Below, one piece after another: positions 11,268 to 22,840 of a stretch of 64,000 nt of DNA (positions within the stretch are counted from its first letter, which is position 1; every line of letters begins with the position of its first letter). A model generated the notes under the pieces. It saw nothing but the letters and a program-made list of their open reading frames with translations. It ran no database searches and had not been told where the DNA came from. Source of the stretch: Merluccius polli (Eukaryota; Chordata; Actinopteri; Gadiformes; Merlucciidae); NCBI GenBank assembly GCA_030340625.1, contig JAOPHQ010004836.1, forward strand, positions 214,001-278,000, read 5' to 3'. Both the position numbers and the translations under genes were made by a program.

Positions 11268-13369
11268 TATTCAGAATAGATTAGATCTATCCGAAGCAGA
11301 GGTCAGTGTGTTCAAATATGTCCCAAAATGGCCACCACATGTCAACCAAATCCTTTTCCCCAAATGCCTTGAAAAGAAGTTGAGCCGAACACCGAATTCA
11401 GTGCGTCGTTAAAATTGTAGAACACTCTATTTTTGGTCTTTTCGCACCAGTTGAAGGTGTTGAGGTTTGACTTGATGTGAGAGCATATCCTCAGGCGAGA
11501 TGACACAGCTCCATGTTTTGGTAGAACAAAGTGCAAAGACTCGCCTGTCTGCTTGTGTTTCTATCCATTGTGTGTGTTTCTTTGTTTATTAGTTTCAGTC
11601 TCTCCCTCTCTCACTATCTGTTTCTCTATCTGGGGGAAAGGGAAGCTACTCAGTCATGATATTACTTTTGTTTTTCCGAAAGCGTATTGTTTATAGTGAA
11701 CGGTTTGTAACAAAACAAAACACCTGGATCGACTACTGGTGCGTTTCCCATCAGTGCAGTGTCTCAGCAGCTGAGCCTAATAGATATTAAGTCTGATATT
11801 TAAGATATTTAATCTGATTACGCCTAATGCATATGGAAAAGGCAGTGATCACATAATTTGCGTCTGTTGGGATCCAAGTAGAATTGCCATTGATGCTTGA
11901 AATTTAATTTCATGAAACATCTGGGGCAGCCGCACCACACTAAGATGGTTGTCCCCACGAAACACTAAATAGATTAGATCTGTTCATTATTTTTAAACTG
12001 ATTGAAGAGCTTCGGAGTGGAGTGTTAAACGTGTTTTCTTCGTTTACCATTTTCCAACTCTATGTTGGTAGACATTTATTCTCACTAGGCTACACTTATA
12101 CGTAGAGATGAACAGAACGAAAGGACAAGAGCAGGCTAACTAAACCATAGCCGACCATCAGCATTGTAAATAATCAACACACACACTCGTTTATATTGCT
12201 TCTCATGTGCCTCCAGGTGGCCACTAGCCAACCGCTACAACTGAGTGGTTCGTTTTGCAGTCATCTTAGCATCAAAAAATAGACAACAAACACGCCTAAG
12301 TGTTGATGCCAAGGCACTGCCAGAGCTCCAGTCAATAGCAGATGGCTGCTGCAAAGCACCGGGACAGGACTTGTGGTGCAACACACATCCACACATACAC
12401 GAGTGTCCATGTTAGAGCTGGAACAATACTCACATAATCCACACACAGGAGTGACACTCCTGTAGTATGTAGATATGTCCATTCCAGCTATAGTGTTAAC
12501 ATGGACAGAGGGTTCAACCTTCAAGTCATGGTCAACCATACCAACATACACTGTATGTGTACATATCTGTAGAACTACTGTACACATACTGTTTGTGTAT
12601 TACATATCTGTAGAACTGTACATGCTGTACTCGTTTTAAGGCAACTATACTAAGTATAGGATTTAAGTATATACTATTAAGTGTTTGCATAACTCGAATG
12701 GCATGTGGAGGCCGAGGCATATGAATATTTTACACCTTTGTTAAAGGCCACAGTAAAAGGTGTTGGCAATAATACATTTTTTTTTTTTAAACAGATACTA
12801 TAACCAGACCAGTGCGAGGATGGTGGTCTCCAATTTATTTCCGAATCATCACATAATAAAATGTGTCATCATGGGTGGGATCAGCCAATCAATTGACACC
12901 TGTGTTTGTCATACGATGACGGCTCTGTGAAAAGGGTCTATTGTATTCAACCACTAGGAAGGGGAACCGATGAGACTTTAATGCTCCCGGTTTGAAATGA
13001 ATTAGAACTCGGAGAGCGAGAGAGAGACATATCACACATTTAGACCACCAGCAGGGAGGGGGGTGAGGTTTAAAATGGTAGGCTAGAGCTGAGGATTTTA
13101 AGGACGTGGGTGAAGGGAGGCGGTAAATTATGCAGGAGCAATGTGATGTTACGGATGGGAAACCTGCGCGCTCTGCTCCTACTACAGTTCTCGCATTGGG
13201 GGGGGGGGGGGGGGTCACAGGGTGCTCCTTCCTGTTCCAGCCATCTTCATGTATTTAGCTCTCTCTCTCTCATTCACTGTATTCCTACCATTCCACTGGG
13301 ACACAGAAGATGAGAAAGGAAAAAACGTAGAGAAATGAGGAGAGGCAGCTAGGGGGGGAGAGAGAGAGA

Positions 13370-13445
<76 letters not shown>

Positions 13446-13760
13446 TAAGCCCAGTGGGCCTCTCTCTTAAATATAGGCTGCACGGTACCTCAGGCTGAAC
13501 CTTTCATATGGGCCGACTACCATCTTCCTCTCTTCTCCCTCCATTTCTTCAAAAGCTTATGCTCATCTCTCGTTCTCTTTGGCTTTGAGTCTCTCTCTTT
13601 CTCTCAGTGTCTCCATCCTTCTCTCCCTCTCTCTTATTCTGCTTTACACTCCTCAGTCATCTCCACCCATCTGGGAATCAGCTCCAAGCATCGGCCCTCT
13701 AATTACCAGAGCACAACCGCAGAGAAATGGCTAGAACCACACACATGCACACACACGTCG

Positions 13761-13802
<42 letters not shown>

Positions 13803-13944
13803 ACTGAAATGGCAAAAAAGATAGAAGAAAGAGTTGAAGAAGAGCTAAACTGAGCCACACACACACACAAAATAGGCTTTACCATGTAAAATATATATAT
13901 ATGTGTATTTATATTGTTATCGAGATATTAAACAACTTATATCG
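10737..13944. other. mast1 intron, no gene seen
   Basis: Contains (TA)n at 11218-11262, a poly-G run at 13199-13214, (GA)n at 13358-13441 and (CA)n at 13767-13800. The rest is unique-looking intronic DNA with only short, repeat-derived open frames. Confidence 0.6.
13358..13441. repeat. (GA)n microsatellite
   Basis: A pure AG run following a GGGGGGAG and AGGGAG interruption. Confidence 0.97.
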
Positions 13945-14265
13945 GGATAGAAGATTTTGGCCAGGTTGTCCAAGCCCTGTAAAACCACCACCTCTTTATC
14001 AAGGCAGAGAAGTGTGAGTTCCATGTAGACACCATCTCTTTCCTTGGCTTCATTGTCTCCTAGAACCACATAAGCACGGATCGCCTGAAGGTTCAGGCTG
14101 TCCTGGACTGGCCTCAACCCTCCTCTGGCCTCAACCCTCCTCTGTCCTCAACCCTCCTCTGCAAATGTAACAATTCTTGGGCTTCGCTAACTTCTACCGC
14201 TGGTTCATCAGAGGGTTTGGTACGTTAGCGGCCCCCCTTTCCTCAACCCTTCTCTGCCGTTAAAG

Positions 14266-14595
14266 GTGACGGTAGAGGTGGACCCTTCCAACGTTGGTGT
14301 TGGAGCAGCATTGACCGAGTGCTCCCTTAAGGATCAGAAAATCCACCCCTGTGCCTTATTCTCTCGTTGCCTGACCCCTGCTGAGAGGAATTATGATAAA
14401 GGCAACCGGGAACTCCTGGCCGTTAAACTCACCCTGGAAGAGTGGAGGCACTGGCTTGAGGGTGCCACTTATCCATTCACAGTCAGGGCAGGTGGGCGCT
14501 TTTCTATACCTGTTTCTTTTTTACCATCACCATTACATCTCCTCTCGCCCAGGGTGCAAGAACCTCAAACCAGACAACCTCTCCAGAAAGTCTGA
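14266..14595 (+). pseudogene. gypsy RNase H domain fragment
   Basis: The open frame retains the family signature NYDKGNRELLAVKLTLEEWR at the RNase H N-terminus and then leaves the family sequence after ATYPFTV, where a deletion joins it to unrelated pyrimidine-rich sequence. It has no start of its own and belongs to the relic retrotransposon. Confidence 0.8.
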
Positions 14596-14889
14596 TTCCT
14601 CAGATGAAGAACAGACCCCAGAACCCATCATACCTACTCCTTCCTTGCTGCCCAAGTCACCTGGGGGATTGAGACTTTGGTGAGGGAGGCTCTGAGCAAC
14701 AACCCTGATCCTGCAGAGTCGCTCACCAGCTTCTGCAAGAGACTCAAGACTCACTTGTTCAGAGTTCACCTGGACCCCGCTTAGCATCCTTCCTCTACTA
14801 CCGCCCCGCTCAAAGCAAACAAACAACCCTTAAGCACTTCTTGTATGTTCGTATTTCCTGGCACTTACACTTAGTGTCTTAGCAATTAG

Positions 14890-15075
14890 CTCTTAGCATC
14901 TTACTCTAGCTATCTCTGTTGTATACTAGCAATGGGTTAACTTAGCAATTGGGCGTGATTGAAACTTGTTCACTTGTAACATCCTTACTGTACCGACAGC
15001 GATATATTGTTGCACTTTCTTCTGACAAATGTATTTAGTGTAAGTTGCTTTGGACAAAAACTACTTAAATGCCCT
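14890..15075 (+). repeat. Dispersed fish repeat, copy 2, inserted in the gypsy relic
   Basis: Shares with copy 1 TATCTCTGTTGTAT, GGTTAACTTAGCAATT, TTGTTGCACTTTCTTCT and GTAAGTTGCTTTGGACAAAA. It sits between the RNase H/linker remnants and the integrase remnant, so it post-dates the gypsy insertion. Confidence 0.75.
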
Positions 15076-15228
15076 CTGCCCAGTCATACGTCTCCCACTG
15101 CTGTCGCATCTGGAGGCAGGTACGTAAGGCCCTTCAACGCACCACAACATGAAACCAACACCAGGCCAACCGCTGACATTGTTCCACTCCATTGTTTGGC
15201 GCAGGGCACCGTTTTGTTGGATCCTTAA

Positions 15229-15821
15229 GGGGCCATCCACACGGAGACGCTTTTTGGTTTAAACGCAGATGTTTTGCATCGTTTTGACCGATCGTCCAAA
15301 CGAATCCTGTAAACGCATTGCTTGCAAACAAACTTTTCTGAAACCTGGTCCCAGGGTGAAAAAATTCACAAACGAAGCCCTTGAGTGTTCGTTTGGATGG
15401 CCAATACGCATACTTGCGTTTCGATGACGTCATCGCCACACCCCTCGAGCGTAACCTCTTGTAACCCGTGACGACATCTCATAACAACAACAATGGCAGA
15501 CTACATGCTCGTGTTCCTGCTGGAGAAGATATTGTGCCTATTAGGGTTACTATCGCAAAATATTATGCTCCTGTGCCACCACGCTGAGCAAAAAAGGCTG
15601 ATGGACAACCACATAAGCCACATTTTACATTTATTTACTTTATGCGCATGCTTCGCCTCTTCCTCTCCGTTTCCGGTGAAACAGCGCCACCTATATGCCT
15701 GGAATATGAAGTAGCGTGTTGAGTCGTATTGAGATGGATCCGTTTGGACGCAAATGTTCTTGATACGATGCCAGGGAAAACGGGGGGAAAAAAGATCGTT
15801 TTGGTACGTGTGGACTTGGCC
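15229..15821. mobile_element. PIF/Harbinger-like MITE inside the gypsy relic
   Basis: It is flanked by TAA on both sides (15226-15228 and 15822-15824). The ends are inverted: GGGGCCATCCACACGGAG on the left, and GGCCAAGTCCACACGTAC read from the right. Subterminal AAACG motifs are abundant. A 3-bp TAA duplication and GGCC...TCCACACG ends fit PIF/Harbinger-type elements. No transposase is seen in the 593 bp. It splits the gypsy integrase from the chromodomain. Confidence 0.7.
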
Positions 15822-16330
15822 TAAGATTCTCCGTCATGTCAACCCCAAGACCTATAGACTCCTCTTACCATGTGTGTGTCCCATGTGTCCGCTTTGAAAC
15901 CTGTCGGTCCACTGGTTCCCCCCACCAGACCACCACTTCCACCCCATATCATTGACGGACATAAAGCCTTCACTGTCTGCGGTATCCTTTCCAGTTTCCA
16001 GGTGAGACGCACCATCCAGTACCTGGTAGACTGGAAAGGGTTCCTACTAAAGGTTTCTGGATCCAGGGCTCATCAGGGCCTGCCATCGCCTGCATTCCAC
16101 CAGGGTTGAGCGTTACCGTGGAGATTACCTTGTTGTCCGCTAGCTATTCCCTGTAGCCCTTGGCTACAGGAAAAAGTTAAGTTGACCTGTTTCACATATG
16201 ATCATTAATGATGTCCCTCACCTGCTTTGTTGTGTATTTAAGATCCTCAGTTGCTTTGTTCTTTGCTTGGTCTTCATTTTGATGTCACTCAGTAAAGACC
16301 TGAATTTCTTTAGTGTTTTAGTGCCATAGT

Positions 16331-16981
16331 TCACACACATATACACACCCTTTGTCCTAACCCGTAAGCTATGTGACATTTCCTCACATACAGCTTCAAA
16401 ACACACCCACTCACAGGGCAAAACACTGCAAAACTAACACTGCCAAATTATACATACATACATACACACACACACACACCACACATCGACAAGTCCCTGC
16501 TCGCCCACATACAAGTCAGTCAGTAAATTATTCACAAACCACCACACATGATTCTTGTATGTACATGGTAGAACGATATTGTTATTGTATTGGTATCGTT
16601 GTTATGTTCCACCACATGTGGCATACACCCAAATAGATTAAGACCAGAACATCATAGAACACCATCATATGTTCACATAGGCAAAGTCATTCTTGAACAT
16701 GAACATTAACAGATAATAACTGCAGCCACAGAACAGAACCGTGCCGGGACTTTCTCTTTGGTGCTCCAGCCTGTGGACATTACCGAGACTACCAAATATA
16801 AACACAAGCAGTTATAACATTTACATCCCTGATGTACAACTGCACTTATGAGGGGTCGATTCTTTATGACCTTAGTAAGGAAGGCTTCGTCCAAACTGTA
16901 GTCAAAAGTACAGCCCACTTCCAAAAGAGACACTTCTTTCCTGTCTTCATTAACAATCATTGTATTTGCTGTAATATTTGA

Positions 16982-17013
<32 letters not shown>

Positions 17014-18102
17014 TGTTGACAACATGAAACGTGTTGCCCTGAACGACTTAGTTCATCCAAGTTCAGAAGCATCCCGCTGCCCTCCCCACCTCCATCCATC
17101 CAGCGGCTCTGCAGGTCACTCAGACTAATCTAGCCCCCAGGAGATCAAGCCAGCTTGGGATGAGCCGCCACAGGGGGGCTGGGTGGTGATGGTGGTGGTG
17201 GTGGGGGGGGGAGAGTAATATTATGGAGAGAAAAAAAAGAGAGAAAAATGTCATGGAGAGTGATGAATGCTAGACGGAGGGGATAAGAGAGGAAGAGAGA
17301 GACAGAGAGACAGAGAGCGAAAGAGGAAAGAGAAAGAGAAAGAGAATAAAAGTAAAAATGAGAAAGAGAGAGGGGGAAGTGAAAGACAGTTTAGAGAGGA
17401 GAAAAAGTGAAAAGAAAAGAGATAGCAAGAGTAGAGAAACATGAAAATGGATGTATAAATCAACACGTAAGGGGGGGGGGGACAGAAATACATGGAGAAG
17501 AAAAGAGAGGACGAGATGGAAAAACAGGCAAGAGCAGAGTGAAGGGTAATGAGGGGAGACAGCCAGTGAGACAATGATGGAGAGAGCGCAGCAGACCAGA
17601 GGAGGAGTGTATGAAAGAGGAGGAGAGAGGAGAAGCAGCAGGTACCAGTAGTAACAGTGGGCAGCATGGACCAATACTGGCTTTTCACTACAAGAGCACT
17701 CCCCCGTCACTGGCGATAATGGCCTCACTTTATAATGCTATAACTGACACACTCAGACATCCACAGTGTACACACGCCTGTGTGTATATGTGTGTGCGTG
17801 TTTGCATGTGTGCGACTGTGTATGCACATTTGTGTATATATATATTGATATATTGATATATATATTGATATATATATATTGATATATATGTATATATCAT
17901 GTGTGTGTTGGATCTATAACTTCACAGAAGGACATAATGCCCTATAGGTCAAACTCACACATTAAATACAGAAATACCCATACATACAGATGGGGGACAC
18001 AGTCCGCATCAAACTACATCAACGTCCAACCTGGCTAAATGAAAACACCCAATAATAAACTAATAACAGAATAACTAGAAAATAAAACAGTGTTTCATTT
18101 AC
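16331..18102. other. mast1 intron with a retroelement fragment and purine-rich DNA
   Basis: Apart from the retroelement piece at 16760-16985, the stretch holds a (CA)n run near 16986-17014, a long G/A-rich segment on the plus strand (about 17205-17640), and ATATTGATAT repeats near 17836-17900. No gene is seen. Confidence 0.55.
16760..16985 (-). pseudogene. Probable non-LTR retrotransposon endonuclease fragment
   Basis: The minus strand encodes NEDRKEVSLLEVGCTFDYSL then DEAFLTKVIKNRPLISAVV and a degraded hydrophobic tail. The E-V-G-C-x-F-D ... K-x-x-K/N-x-x-P-L pattern resembles the restriction-like endonuclease end of fish non-LTR retrotransposons. Boundaries and family are uncertain, and the fragment has no start or intact frame beyond about 75 codons. 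Confidence 0.5.
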
Positions 18103-18122
18103 CTCTTGGTGCGTCGAAACAT
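18103..18122 (-). CDS. mast1: mast1 alternative first coding exon (MFRRTK)
   Basis: The minus strand reads ATG TTT CGA CGC ACC AAG AG and then the donor GTAAAT. Joined to the exon at 3985-4073 it gives MFRRTKSCRTSNRKS, which is MAST1-like; human MAST1 has the same MFRRTKSCRTSNRKS string but preceded by about 20 residues. No equivalent of those residues is visible in frame upstream, so I chose this ATG (context GACATGT) as the likely start. The sequence 5' of it (higher coordinates) is moderately GC-rich and then a long CT tract (minus strand), consistent with a 5' UTR and promoter region. An in-frame longer N-terminus cannot be excluded, because the frame stays open upstream through the repeat. 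Confidence 0.8.
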
Positions 18123-18308
18123 GTCGCCACACCGTTTGTGGCACTTGCGCGTGAGAGCCGCTGAGCCCACACGCACACTTAGGCAGACAAGCAGGCAGTC
18201 AAAAGGCAGATGAGCTCCACAACAGCATGACAGCTTCCGGCGGTTAGGTGTTAAATATACACATCCATGGTCTGCGTTTACCCAGTCGTTCGAGCTCCAA
18301 TGTGAGCA

Positions 18309-18321
18309 GGAGAGAGAGGGA

Positions 18322-18403
<82 letters not shown>
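18309..18403. repeat. (GA)n tract upstream of the MFRRTK exon
   Basis: An almost pure GA run, meaning CT on the mast1 sense strand, about 190 bp 5' of the ATG. Confidence 0.97.
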
Positions 18404-18406
<3 letters not shown>

Positions 18407-18616
18407 GCAATATAGATAGATATAGAAAAAGAGACACAGAGTAAGAGGAGAGGAGAATGCGAGGAGAGGAGAGGAGAGAGGGAACAGACTGCCCGGCGTT
18501 CCTCTTGGAGGGAGACAGAGGAGAGAGGAGAGAGGAGAGAGCAGGCTGGCTCTCAAGGGTACCGTGCCAAGGCAGGAAGTGCTGAGCGACAGAGCGAGAG
18601 GAGGGGCAAAGAAAGA

Positions 18617-18814
18617 GAGAGAGTGGGACAGAGAGAGAGAGAGAGAGAGAGAGTGCGGGAGGCGAGAAAGAGGAGTAAGAAAAAGAAGAGAAGAGAAAAA
18701 AAGTAGCGAGAGTGACAAAGAGAGAGCAAGAGAGAGACAAACAGAGGGAGAGAGAGCGAGAGAGAGAGAGAGAGAGAGAGCGAGAGGGACAAACAGAGGG
18801 AGAGAGAGCGAGCG

Positions 18815-18882
<68 letters not shown>

Positions 18883-19000
18883 AGTGAAAGCTTATCTGAG
18901 GAGAGGATGAGGAGGCAGCGAACTGTGGACTAATGTAAATGTGAACGACGAGCCAGAGGAAGAGAGAAAGAAGAGACAGTGGCCGAGAGAGAGGGAGAGG

Positions 19001-19061
<61 letters not shown>

Positions 19062-19092
19062 AGGGAGAGGGAGAGGGAGAGAGAGAGAGAAA
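18617..19092. repeat. Clustered imperfect (GA)n/(GGGAGA)n polypurine tracts
   Basis: Three GA-rich blocks (about 18617-18655, 18717-18890 and 18983-19092) are separated by short unique DNA. The blocks are almost entirely purine on the plus strand. Confidence 0.95.
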
Positions 19093-19124
19093 AGGGTTGA
19101 CAAAGAGATAGAGGTGACAGTTGG

Positions 19125-19127
<3 letters not shown>

Positions 19128-19196
<69 letters not shown>
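19128..19196. repeat. (GT)n microsatellite
   Basis: Pure GT run following the GA cluster. Confidence 0.97.
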
Positions 19197-19198
<2 letters not shown>

Positions 19199-19337
19199 AA
19201 TGAGTATTATTGCAAACAGACAGCTGAGTAGCCAGAGGGCAGGATGATGAGGCAAGCAAACATATGAGCAAGAGAGAGACTGAGGGAAACAGGAACCAAT
19301 GCAGCAACTATTTTGAGGAACTAAATGTGCAGTTATT

Positions 19338-19381
<44 letters not shown>

Positions 19382-19487
19382 GGAGAATACATTCTTACAA
19401 GCAGAGAGAGAGAGCGAGCGAGAGTGTCGCTACATATGGTGAGTGAAAAGGCTAAACAATCTGAGAGATGAGTGCAATAACATGTAC

Positions 19488-19490
<3 letters not shown>

Positions 19491-19534
<44 letters not shown>
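19491..19534. repeat. (GT)22 microsatellite
   Basis: Pure GT run. Confidence 0.97.
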
Positions 19535-19536
<2 letters not shown>

Positions 19537-19755
19537 CACGGGAGGTTAAAGCTGAGACGCCGTGACAGTAGCCGCGCAGCGCTGGGGGGGAGGAGCTCAA
19601 TAATGGATGACCTCACTAATGTGGAGGTCCGACCGGATAAAATATACATGGGAGACAGGGGGAGAGGGAGGGGAGGGAGACAGAGGAGCAGGGGAGGGAG
19701 GAATGGGGGTAAGTGGAGGAGTGGGGCGGAAAGAATGAGCAGCTTGATACGAGTG

Positions 19756-19758
<3 letters not shown>

Positions 19759-19826
<68 letters not shown>

Positions 19827-19832
19827 GTGTGT
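19759..19832. repeat. (GT)n microsatellite
   Basis: GT run with one GC interruption near its 3' end. Confidence 0.97.
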
Positions 19833-20060
19833 ATGATGTCATATTATTTGCATGGTGGTCTGCCAGGAATCCAAATGAGATACCTTGACTAAATGTCTTC
19901 AAATTCCTAAATGGTTTCGCTTCATGACCGATACTCTTTACTCTTAAACAAACACTAGGAAGAGCACTGTAGCCTCAGTCAACGTCCTACTGTAACAATG
20001 AAATGATCAGGGAGGGTTCTGAAAGGGCTCTACCTCCGATGCCGTGACCCCTCCCATACG

Positions 20061-20112
<52 letters not shown>

Positions 20113-20251
20113 CCCTGCTGTGACATCTGCTACCATTAGGCACAGGTCAAAGAGCATGGGCAAAGCACACCCAAGGACAATGCAGTTAGGGCTTATAGGC
20201 ACACGCGCACACATGCACATACACACACGCGGTCGTCCTCTTACACACACA

Positions 20252-20355
<104 letters not shown>

Positions 20356-21846
20356 CATACTGTAGAACAGGCTCATTTCCCAATAACCACTACCGTGACC
20401 GTCTGAGGTGAAAAACATGTTCATCTAATGAAAAAAAAACAGCTAGATGTATTTCTCTAGTTTTTCTCAGTATAAGAGTCAGCAAGCAGACATGAATTGG
20501 CCTGCGGGCTTTTGTAGTCTGGCTTTTGTCTACAGCAACTCCCCTGACGATTGAATAAACTCAGTGCTCTAAATTGTGAAGCTTTTTGGTTAATTCCTTC
20601 TCTGTGTAAAAAAATAAATCAGAGTGCATTTGAAGCTGAAATAAAACACATTTAGGCAGAGGAAAATGCTTGACTAAATAAAGCATGACCTAAAAAAGGT
20701 CATGCTTGACATTGTTGGGCAACGTGGTCCAACCGTGCGTATCCTTCCCAAAGATTTTGTGAAGAAATGAATTGACTGTTTATTTAGGCTGTAAAACATA
20801 CGGTTGTACTTCACTATGACCTCTCCTCAACAGAAGCCGCGATTAGACGTTAAGCCAGGCGACAGAGAGGGGGAGCTAGAGAGTTAGACAGATCCACGGG
20901 TCGGCTCGGGGAAGCACCTTACATTCAAACCAGATGACTAACCTTCACGGCTTTGGTTGTCTAACACTTCTTTCACATTGTTTGAATCGCACATTTTTAT
21001 TTAGCCATTGCCTTATGACTTCAATCTAGAGCCGATGGCACTCCTAGCTCCATTTTCCTGTGTGTTCCTTCTCAATGTTTCTGTCTTTTCCTTCTGGGGT
21101 AATGGGATGTTTTTTTCTTGCCAGTTTGAGGGTTTGGGCTTAGAGGTGTATCACAGTATCTAATGTAGAGCTGGGTCTGTGAAGCACAAGAGACCGACCT
21201 GATTTGACTTAACTTGAACATTTCTCAGCACCATGGACAGCGACGAAAATACACACGCACAAACTACCCCATTTCCTGTAACACAGGCTAGACTGCAACA
21301 TAGACGTTACACAGATAAGCTCCCCCACAAACCAAACACCAGCTCCCTCTTCAGATTAGATGTTGTAGGTTGGTTTGAGTGTAAATTCAGGTAACATGGT
21401 ATATACACCACTTTTGTCATACTTTAAAATATTCACACACAGGTAGGTGCGCAAATCAATCATTTAAAACAGCGGATACCGACGATCCAAAAGGTGAAAA
21501 ATGTCTCTTCATCATAGGCCTCTTTATCAAAATAAAATCACTTTGACTGAAGGTGAAACTCAAGCAAGGATAGGAGACGTTTCAATGACGTTGTGGCTAT
21601 GAACAGGAGAAATTAAATGTGCTGTCACCTTGATGAAATACATTTCCAGAGTTGCTGATGTCATCGTCACATTGCTGGAGACAGTGTTATTTCATCTCCT
21701 ACCACTCTACTTCAACATGGACAGAAACACACACACACATACATACATACATACACACATGCACGCACGCACACACAACTGCCATTGTTAATCAGTCACC
21801 AGTTACCCAGAACATGGACACCTTCACTCACTTCCACAACACATCC

Positions 21847-21971
<125 letters not shown>

Positions 21972-22186
21972 AGCGTTTGCTGAAGTGGAGTTTTCCATTG
22001 CGTGGCTCATTGGTGCAACAGATTGTGTCTACAGAGGGGCTCCAACACAGACAGAGCTCACACAGGAACAACATGGCTTTAAAATACTGCAAAGCAGTAT
22101 GAAAGCGAATCTGGAAAAACATATCTTGTTTTCTCGCCCGTGAAATAACCATTTTAAACAAAATACTTTTTACAAACCGGACTCAC

Positions 22187-22218
22187 CTTGTACTTTTCCG
22201 GGGCAGTGGAAGGTCCTT
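22187..22218 (-). CDS. mast1: mast1 alternative microexon (KDLPLPRKST)
   Basis: This 32-bp minus-strand exon lies between a strong acceptor (T-run then ACAG) and a consensus donor (CAAG|GTGAGT). Read in frame 0 it gives KDLPLPRKST plus AG. The homologous position in MAST2 and MAST3 carries KELSLPRRG immediately before the CRTSNRKS-type segment, and the terminal AG joins in phase to the 3985-4073 exon to make Ser-Cys-Arg-Thr. I infer a second, longer N-terminal isoform of this mast1 gene, whose upstream exons would lie at higher coordinates. If the homology is coincidental, this could be an exon of another minus-strand gene. Confidence 0.7.
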
Positions 22219-22639
22219 CTGTAAAAAAAAAAAAACAGAAAATATGAAAGAATTAATAAACTGATTCATTTTACTAAATGAAAAGTATGGAAACACATTC
22301 TGGATCCTTTTCCAAACAGCAGACAGTTGAATACCGCAACATAAGTACCCTGCTGAGAATGAACAGTGTTCCATGGTGTGGTGTTAGAGGTGTGACTTAT
22401 TGTTATTCAGCCATCTTGCCAGTTTATTTTTCATCTTATCACGTGTTTGCTGCACTTGATTATGTTATTATTGTGAAATGACAACAGCACAAGAGAACAT
22501 GCTCAACAATACAGTGCCACAACACAGAGCGACATTAACTGATAAATGAATGAAAAGGAGACAATGCAATTAACAATCTAATGTCAGTACATTATAACAT
22601 TATAATACAAGATTGTACATCTTCAGAACCACATTATGT

Positions 22640-22840
22640 GCATGCTACATTAGATATTACATTAGAAAGGATAGCTAAACCTAGCAATTATGGGGCACCT
22701 AGAAACTTGTTCTATTGAAATGCTTGCTCTACGGACAGTGATATATTGTTGTTTTATTTTCTACTGACAAATGTACTTATTGTAAGTAGCTTTGGACAAA
22801 AGCCTCTGCTAAATGCCCTAAATGTCAATGTAAATGTATT
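22640..22840 (+). repeat. Dispersed fish repeat, copy 3
   Basis: Shares TATTGTTG, CTACTGACAAATGTACTT and TATTGTAAGTAGCTTTGGAC with copies 1 and 2, and ends AAATGCCCTAAATGTCAATG. Confidence 0.75.

Larger units (their letters stand above)
13945..16330 (+). mobile_element. Decayed Ty3/gypsy chromodomain retrotransposon
   Basis: Pieces of one gypsy polyprotein appear in the correct order on the plus strand. About 13990-14060 encodes the reverse transcriptase motif KCEFHVDTISFLGF. About 14266-14480 encodes RNase H-like PSNVGVGAALTECSLKDQ and NRELLAVKLTLEEWRHWLEG. About 14550-14680 is the linker before integrase. About 15098-15145 matches the integrase C-terminus (WRQVRKALQRT). About 15826-16100 encodes FHVSALKPV and a chromodomain-like YLVDWKGF. 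Stops, frameshifts and internal deletions remove most of RT, protease and integrase, so it is dead. The AGTAAAGACCTGAATTTC segment near 16290-16310 resembles an LTR end. Two younger repeats interrupt it (14890-15075 and 15229-15821). Confidence 0.85.

Noticed and set aside
18278..19381. 367-codon minus-strand open frame, Ser/Leu-rich
   Set aside because: It is the translation of (GA)n/(CT)n repeats, which have no stops in several frames. No domain, and overlapping frames on both strands are equally open.
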